From contig LLEY01000174.1 of NCBI GenBank assembly GCA_001414485.1, forward strand, positions 58,064 through 122,063: DNA of 64,000 nucleotides, written 5' to 3'. The position numbers and the translations under genes are program-made. Positions 58,704-64,000 of this stretch are shown one piece after another. A model generated the notes under the pieces. The model worked only from the letters and a program-made list of their open reading frames with translations, was not told the DNA's origin and ran no database searches. The stretch comes from Calycina herbarum. Its lineage: Eukaryota; Ascomycota; Leotiomycetes; Helotiales; Pezizellaceae. Position 1 is the stretch's first letter, and each line of letters begins with the position of its first letter.

Positions 58704-59845
58704 TTAGATGACATTCCAGTCGCAATTGTTGGACTCGGGAACCTCAATGGTAGACCAATCCGTGGAGATGAGGCGCCGGCCAATGGGGTATTGGTCCAAC
58801 ATCCATATTGCAATTTGAGCATTTTTATGGCTTTCGAATTCAACAAATGCCTTGCGGCCCCCGCCCCCGTTGTCAATGAGTCTGCATTCGCAGATGGCAC
58901 CAAGTCCTTTAATAAAGACAAAAAGCTCATCATCGGTGATTGCATCGTCGATGTTGCCAATGTGGATTGTTCTCTTCTCCTCCATCTTGTCCCGGTGATT
59001 CCGGTTCTCGAGCAGATTGTGTCTCGCGTCGTTCTTCTTGAGTCTGTTGATAAGGGCCTGGTTGAAAGTGATTGGGCAGCGTGTGTTCCTAGCTGCGGCG
59101 GGGAACTGGTTGAAGGCGACGGTCTGCATTCTTGTTTGATAATTCTGGTGACGGTGTTCAAGGAGATATGATGGTGTAAGCTGTGAATCAATCCAATCGA
59201 CACCGACAATGCCGAGGAACTCTTGGAACTTGTGATAAGCGGTTTCGAAGGCGTTTCTGGTGTTGGGCAAGACGAAGGTGTTGAATGTGCTAGACTGAAC
59301 ACGAACCTCCGGATGGAATGCCTTAGAAGCAGGATTGGCCAGGTATCCATGGTCGAAAATTCGATGCAAGGAAAGCTGGCTTTTGGTATGCATGGTGTTT
59401 GCTACGTCGTCCAGCCAACGTCGCTGAGGAATCAACTCGCAGTGCTCAAACTTCTCTCAATGGGCCTCATCCTTGTTTTTACAGACACCACCAATCAAAA
59501 CATTCTTACAGGAAGGTTTGATATGAATGTGAGGACATGCGGCGCCCGACGGGGGATCGCAGCCGGTTTTGTTGTTGACGTGGTACTAAAAGCAACATTA
59601 GTGGTTAGTTAACTTGGATATCAAGGTCTGCTTACCCAGCAGATGCTTTTCAAACCGTAACCGGAGACCCCGGAGACCCCGGAGTGGATAGGACCCCGAC
59701 GTTGAGGTAAGTGAGAGAGCTGGAGTGGGCACACGCGAAGCAGCTCCAACTCCTTAGGATTGTATGGGTCCGGTTGTCGGATGTCTCGTCGGAAATTTGC
59801 TTGGGGAGCTGCCATTGTGGAAGTATACGAGTTGCTAGCCGACAT
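58704..59845 (-). CDS. CCCH zinc-finger and RRM RNA-binding protein, with in-frame TGA
   Basis: Two coding exons, 59845-59636 and 59585-58704, joined by a 50-bp intron (GTAAGC...TTTTAG) in phase 0, giving 363 codons with the stop. The start is ATG TCG GCT AGC at 59845. Residues 79-119 are Cys/His-rich (C79, C87, H89, H91, then C96-KNVLIGGV-C105, H112, H118, C119), a CCCH-type zinc-finger arrangement. An RRM covers about 274-350, with RNP2 TIHIGNI (275-281) and RNP1 RKAFVEFE (314-321). Such proteins bind RNA; no specific target can be named. Codon 113 (59459-59457) is TGA, inside the zinc finger. A single transition would restore Arg (CGA) or Trp (TGG); Cys would need a transversion. A GTAAGA-GAG excision of 54 bp around it would itself create TAG, so splicing does not rescue it. 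The gene is therefore either a recent pseudogene, read through, or misread at one base. It is divergent from the helicase gene. Confidence 0.75.
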
Positions 59846-60460
59846 GTTGCAAGGATTCAAGGCAAATGTCGTCCCCCAGAATATCTTCGGAGCGTGTTGT
59901 GTTTTCTCAGACTAGGAGGCAGATATATCAGCACTTAGATTCGCCATGAAATGGGCCATTGACAGGAGAGGAGGTTGTGTACTTACCAAAGAGGCTAGGG
60001 GTTCAATTGGTCCCCAGTTGAACTGAATCTGCAGACGAGTCTTGCCTGACGAGTTAGTGGTTAATTATAACGTCGCCAGTACAGTTGACAACATGTGTAA
60101 TGGGATACTTACTTCTGGCACAACGGACTGAATTGGTGGAGACTGCTGCCAGTCCCCGAGTCGATCCTATCTGGAAGCAGAAACGTCAACCACCAGCGAG
60201 GTTAACAACCAAAGGAAATAAGGCACTTACAACGGGACGACGAGAGAGAGATCCTGTCGAGAGAGCCTGGTGGATAAAGCAGTCGCAGGAGAACCCCAGC
60301 TGCGAGTAGACATGTTAATTGGAAGATCGAGGAGGGTATCCCAATAAAGAAAACTGGGAGATGTGAACAATACACTTACCTCTCACGCCTCCGGGAAACT
60401 GGTGGAAACTCGCAGCGGTGGTTGTGATCGGTCTTGTCTGTGGTTGTTTGGGAAGAACCT
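59846..60460 (-). other. 5' UTR of the CCCH-RRM gene with four introns
   Basis: Four good GT-AG introns lie upstream of the ATG on the minus strand: 60379-60300 (80 bp), 60230-60171 (60 bp), 60112-60046 (67 bp) and 59986-59912 (75 bp). All four donors are GTAAGT and the acceptors are CAG or TAG, with ACTAAC/GTTAAC/GCTGAT-type branch sites. The exons between them (60299-60231, 60170-60113, 60045-59987, 59911-59846) contain stops in all frames once joined, so they look non-coding. The upstream limit of the transcript is not determined. Confidence 0.7.
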
Positions 60461-61002
60461 GAGAGATGGAGGGGGGAGTTTAAGTAAGCGCATCTGGGTA
60501 GAATGGTGGGCGACACTTGTCCTAAACCGGTAGGACCTTGCCAACATAAAAAAGGTGATGCTAGAGCGGTATGGCTTTAAGGATGAAGAAAAGCACCTGG
60601 GTCTGGCAATAGGGGGGTCGTTGAGGCGCGTCACGAGATGGAAAGCGTTTTGATAGCAAAATTGATATTGCAACAATGCAACTATGTTAGCAAGGTGTGC
60701 TACACGCATTATACTCTATTGATCCATCATTTGGTACAGGGAGAGGGTGTCTGCCATGGTGCCTGTGTGTGAGAGTTGTTGTAGAACTCTCATGCCGCTT
60801 GATGGAGAAAAAAGGCAATTAAGCGAAGGTCAAGAATGATTGGAAAAGATTGGGACTTGGTACGCGCGATCTTAGGGCACAATGATTGCCTACGGATTGA
60901 GAATAAAGGGAGTCTATTTCGGCACTTTTTAGCGCCAAATATTAGCCCGATTCTCGAGTACTCAAGGCTCTCTATAACGTCCATTTGGCAATTCTTTCTA
61001 AG
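60461..61002. promoter_or_regulatory. Divergent promoter region between CCCH-RRM and helicase genes
   Basis: About 540 bp between the first 5' UTR exon of the minus-strand gene and the ATG of the helicase. Composition is normal. No long open frame fits the neighbours. A shared or bidirectional promoter is inferred from the divergent layout only. Confidence 0.4.
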
Positions 61003-63245
61003 ATGGAGACAACGGTCCATTCGGGAACTCTTCTCATGGAAGCAGCAATGGGACTACCATCTCCAGCAATGGGAGGTGGGCAAGCGGTTCTCGCGGCGAA
61101 CGCTGATGATGCTGGTGGACATTTCGACCGTGTAGCAACACTCCTGGAAGCACGGCAGAACTTGATCGAAGAGATCCTCTCTAAACAAAAGGTCTGTAAT
61201 CGTTCCCTCTTGTCTATCAAAGTCTAGTGGCGGTAGAGCTAACTGTCCCAGGACTTTCGACTTCCGGGACTACCATTGAGCGCAAATAATGGAATTGAAG
61301 GCACGGTCTTTGTGCAAATCGATCTTCGGCACCGAGGTGCAGATGTGGTGCTCAGACAAGATCAAGAGTCCAAGGAAAAAGATCGAAAGAAGCTGGAGCA
61401 GATTGACAAAGACATTATGGATCTGCTGTCCAACTTGGAGCAGCTTTCTTTCCTCGACAACAATAGCATCAAGGTGAGAAGCACGTTCAATCCGCAACTG
61501 GCCTCAAGTTTTTGACCGAGAATAGGCTGCATTTGGGGATTTGAAGGGATTCGTTGAGCTGCAGTTTGCGAGTGTCAACCGTGCAACTCTTTTTCCTGTG
61601 GGTGTTGATGCTGTCACCCCTTTCTTTCCGAGCCTCTCCCTGACTTTCACTTTAGGATTCCTTGTCCGAGAGAGTTGCGTCTTGCAAAAGCTGGAACCAA
61701 TTGCCAATTCATCCTGCTCTTGCCAGGGCGTGCGACAAGAATTTTCCATACAAGCCGAATGATCTCCAAGCCGAATCTGTCGTGCAATTGAAAGCCATTC
61801 TCAAGGACAAGATCAACCAGCAACGTCACGGCTATACAGTTTGCGTTGAAGCCAGCCATGGTAAGTCTTTCTATCGTCTTCGAGACTCAGATGCATGGGC
61901 TGATAACGATAGGCGCCGGCAAAACCCTATCCTTCTTAATTCCAACAATTGACGAACTGATCGCCATTGCTCACGAAAGCCTCAGGCAACGGGACTCTCG
62001 TACATGTCGATCTTTGTGTGTCATCATCACTCCAACTCGCACCTTGGCTCAGTCGCATTTCGAAACTCTTGAAAGCTTGCTGCGCTAACTCAATTCCCAT
62101 TCTGTGGGTAGTGATGGGGTCGAGAAAAATCATATCAAACTCACTTGCGGACTGGCATCTGGAGCAGTAGCATACGACTCGCAGAAGAAACATATCCTAT
62201 CGAAGGAATGCCATGTTCTCGTGGCCACACCAGGACGGCTTCTGGATTTTATGGATAAGGGTGTCGTCAGTTTGGAACGAGTTGTTATCGCGGCCTTTGA
62301 CAATGCAGATATGTTCTTGCTCCCTATCAATGAATCCAACTGGGGAGGATTGTACAAAGATGGGAGCATCTTCGACCAATTACCGAACGACTGTTTGAAG
62401 CTGTACATGACAACAGTGTCCAACTTGCCCGGACATTTTTCAAGCGATCGGTTAGTACCCAGAGAGTCATTCCGAATTGTTCCAGCACAACATGCCATCT
62501 TGCGCATTGACTCCGAAATCGTCGAGTACCACCATTCTACCTCCCTGCGCCGCGGTCAAAAATACAAATCCCCCTCTGACCAAAACCTGTATCAATGCTA
62601 CGACTATGTTTTGAAACAGACTCAATTTGCCGTTAATCGCAAGTTTCTAGTGTTCTGTAACACCAAAAAGGATGTGGATCTCTTCTATGGAATGCTGCTC
62701 AATCAGGGAGTAGTTCACCTTCCTATCACTCGTGACAAAAAGGGGGTCTACCGACAATCAAATGAGAAGCACTGTTACCACCCGTGCTGAAGCAGAAATA
62801 TCAATCTCGATTCATAGCCTTGCACTCTGATCCCGATATGCGAGGTTATAATGGAGACACATACAAGAATATCACAAAACAGATGGCAGACAAGTCAAAG
62901 CTCACTATCGTGGTTGCCACCGACAGCCTGAAGTGTGGAATCCATACCCAATTTGACATGGTTATTCACGCTTCATTGCCCTCCTACAACCCTTCTTCTG
63001 AAGTTGACAGTCACTTTGGACTTCAAAACTGCCATCGTGAACTTGCTTCTCGAACTGCACGTACTGAGACTTTGGAAACGCCAGGCAAGGCTGTTTACAT
63101 GTTTGACAAAAGAGCTGATCGCTCGGCTGCACCATTTTTGATCAAACTACTAAGCAAAGATGGAGTGGCTATACCATGGTTCTTGGAGATGGCGTACAGA
63201 GCATTGCACAAGAACCCTCGACGTCGTCGCTACGGACATGTTTGA
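61003..63245 (+). pseudogene. DEAD-box RNA helicase-like gene, probably inactivated
   Basis: Five exons fit: 61003-61191, 61252-61473, 61526-61597, 61656-61860 and 61913-63245, joined by introns of 52-60 bp with good branch sites. The N-terminal region has a coiled-coil stretch (KEKDRKKLEQIDKDIMDLLS). Helicase motifs: Q-like (PNDLQAESV), I intact (GAGKT, created across the last intron), Ia PTRTLAQ, Ib TPGRLLDF, IV-like FLVFCNTKKDVD, V-like VVATDSLKCGI. Motif II is DNAD instead of DEAD, motif III reads TTV instead of SAT, and motif VI (NCHRELASRTAR) lacks the HRxGRxxR pattern. There is an in-frame TAA at 62086-62088 (a CAA-to-TAA change would explain it) and a one-base frameshift near 62763-62775, where the frame moves to the one ending at 63245. 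Family membership is clear; the ortholog is not. The damage argues for a pseudogene or a decaying paralog. Confidence 0.78.
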
Positions 63246-63472
63246 ATTGGGATGGAGAGAAATGGAGCGGGAGAGGGAGGACGGGCTAAAATATTTGCAC
63301 GCGGGTCGACTTAAAGCCAAATTCAAACGGGTTTCCTTAATTTACCTTCTGTTCATTGAGCAGAGTACAAATCCGCATTTAGTCACTTGAGAATAATGTC
63401 AAGTGGATTTCAACCTATGTTTTACCTTGTAGTTTTGCCTGTGATGCCTCGACCATCTTGTAAGAGTTGGGG
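63246..63472. other. 3' flank of helicase pseudogene
   Basis: Ordinary composition, no recognised gene; the small open frame to 63390 overlaps the helicase end and has no features. Confidence 0.45.
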
Positions 63473-64000
63473 CTACAGCTAGTGGGCCCCCTAAGCGAGA
63501 TGATCCCCTACCTTAATTTCCGACACTCCCTTTTCAAAAACCTACTATAATTTAACCTTTTAACTAAAACTCTCTAAATTAAAAATGGTAGACCGAATCC
63601 TCTCCCCCTCTTCTATATACGAACTTAGCTAGAATTGGTATATACTAAAGCGTGCTAGAGTACGCTAAGCGTAAGTAGATAGAAAATCCTAGAATACGAT
63701 CTTTAAGTAATTAGAGGTATCTAAATCTACTATATAGAGGATCTGTAAGACTAATTTAAGCTAAACTACGTATAAAGAGAAGGAATATTAAAAGAGATTA
63801 CTATCTAAGTAATATATATACTAAATCCTTTAGTTTATATCTTAAAATTATACTACTTATTATATATCTTTTATATAAGTTAAAAACGCTCTTAACTTAC
63901 CTACTTCTACTTATATAATTTAATAAGACGTTTCTTTACTTAGAGTTAGCTAGTAAAGAGTTAAGAGTACGTAATATATTATTAATAGCTAGTATAGTAA
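63473..64000 (+). mobile_element. RIP-mutated Tc1/mariner-like transposon, left part
   Basis: TpA-rich sequence begins near 63530. The left end is probably at TA|CAGCTAGTGGGCCCCC (about 63473). A broken frame from the ATG at 63584 reads MVDRILSPSSIYELS, then (N)TIFK.LEVSKSTI.RICKTN, which looks like a helix-turn-helix start of a Tc1/mariner-type transposase. The remainder lies outside the window. Confidence 0.5.

Noticed and set aside
58568..59350. 260-codon frame on the minus strand
   Set aside because: Runs in another frame over the same exon as the RRM protein. Low-complexity Ser/Thr/Pro composition, while the overlapping frame has clear RNP1 and RNP2 motifs and fits the splice sites.
58791..59612. 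Two plus-strand frames of 126 and 129 codons
   Set aside because: Antisense to the CCCH-RRM exons; no domain and no splice support.
59700..59725. Plus-strand GTAAGT donor near 59706
   Set aside because: No plus-strand gene around it; the minus-strand reading is coding here and the match is fortuitous.

Overview
The window looks like a chromosome segment of a filamentous ascomycete (Pezizomycotina). The flanking genes have short GT-AG introns (about 50-120 bp) with CTAAC/CTGAC-type branch sites. Roughly 55 kb in the middle is a transposon island carrying the signature of repeat-induced point mutation (RIP): CpA and TpG are almost absent, TpA is in great excess, and CpG is largely kept (for example, 19561-19620 contains no CA and no TG). 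All gene models here were read by eye from frames, splice signals, LTR ends and target-site duplications (TSDs). Left edge (1-2570): the 3' part of a multi-exon gene for a heavily glycosylated fungal membrane protein, then about 500 bp of ordinary non-repetitive DNA. Island (about 2571-58050): nested LTR retrotransposons whose order of insertion can be read from matching 5-bp TSDs. I name the families by letter. G1 is a 2.7-kb element with only a gag-like gene (copies G1a 2684-5387 minus, G1b 6265-8902 plus, G1c 36941-57843 plus, interrupted). A is a chromodomain Ty3/Gypsy with 329-bp LTRs (A1 16458-29108, A2 38994-57102, both plus and both interrupted). B is a chromodomain Gypsy with 425-462-bp LTRs (B1 22095-28820 plus, intact in structure; B2 9231-36880 minus and B3 43921-56104 minus, both interrupted). 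E is a Gypsy with 232-bp LTRs (9237-15274 minus). F is a Gypsy with 241-bp LTRs (45464-50935 plus). Two nests result: B2 contains E, a pogo/Fot1-like DNA transposon (32414-34285) and A1, and A1 contains B1; G1c contains A2, which contains B3, which contains F. A 433-bp terminal-inverted-repeat element (5521-5953) lies between the two inverted G1 copies. Every coding region in the island is broken by stops, mostly TAG/TAA, of the kind RIP makes from CAG, CAA and TGG. F is the innermost and least mutated, and the only Gypsy whose reverse transcriptase YxDD box is still intact. Right edge (58050-63470): two divergently transcribed genes. On the minus strand is a CCCH zinc-finger plus RRM RNA-binding protein with four introns in its 5' UTR and one in-frame TGA. 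On the plus strand is a five-exon DEAD-box helicase-like gene with an in-frame TAA, a frameshift and degenerate motifs II, III and VI, so probably a pseudogene. From about 63473 a further RIP-mutated transposon, probably Tc1/mariner-like, begins and runs off the window. I found no secondary-metabolite cluster, tRNA, rRNA, CRISPR array or tyrosine-recombinase captain gene. The most interesting things are the fully datable nests, a cysteine-rich/coiled-coil reading frame carried antisense between pol and the 3' LTR of the B elements, the gag-only element family, the CACGTG boxes shared by the LTRs of unrelated Gypsy families, and likely decay of genes beside the island.
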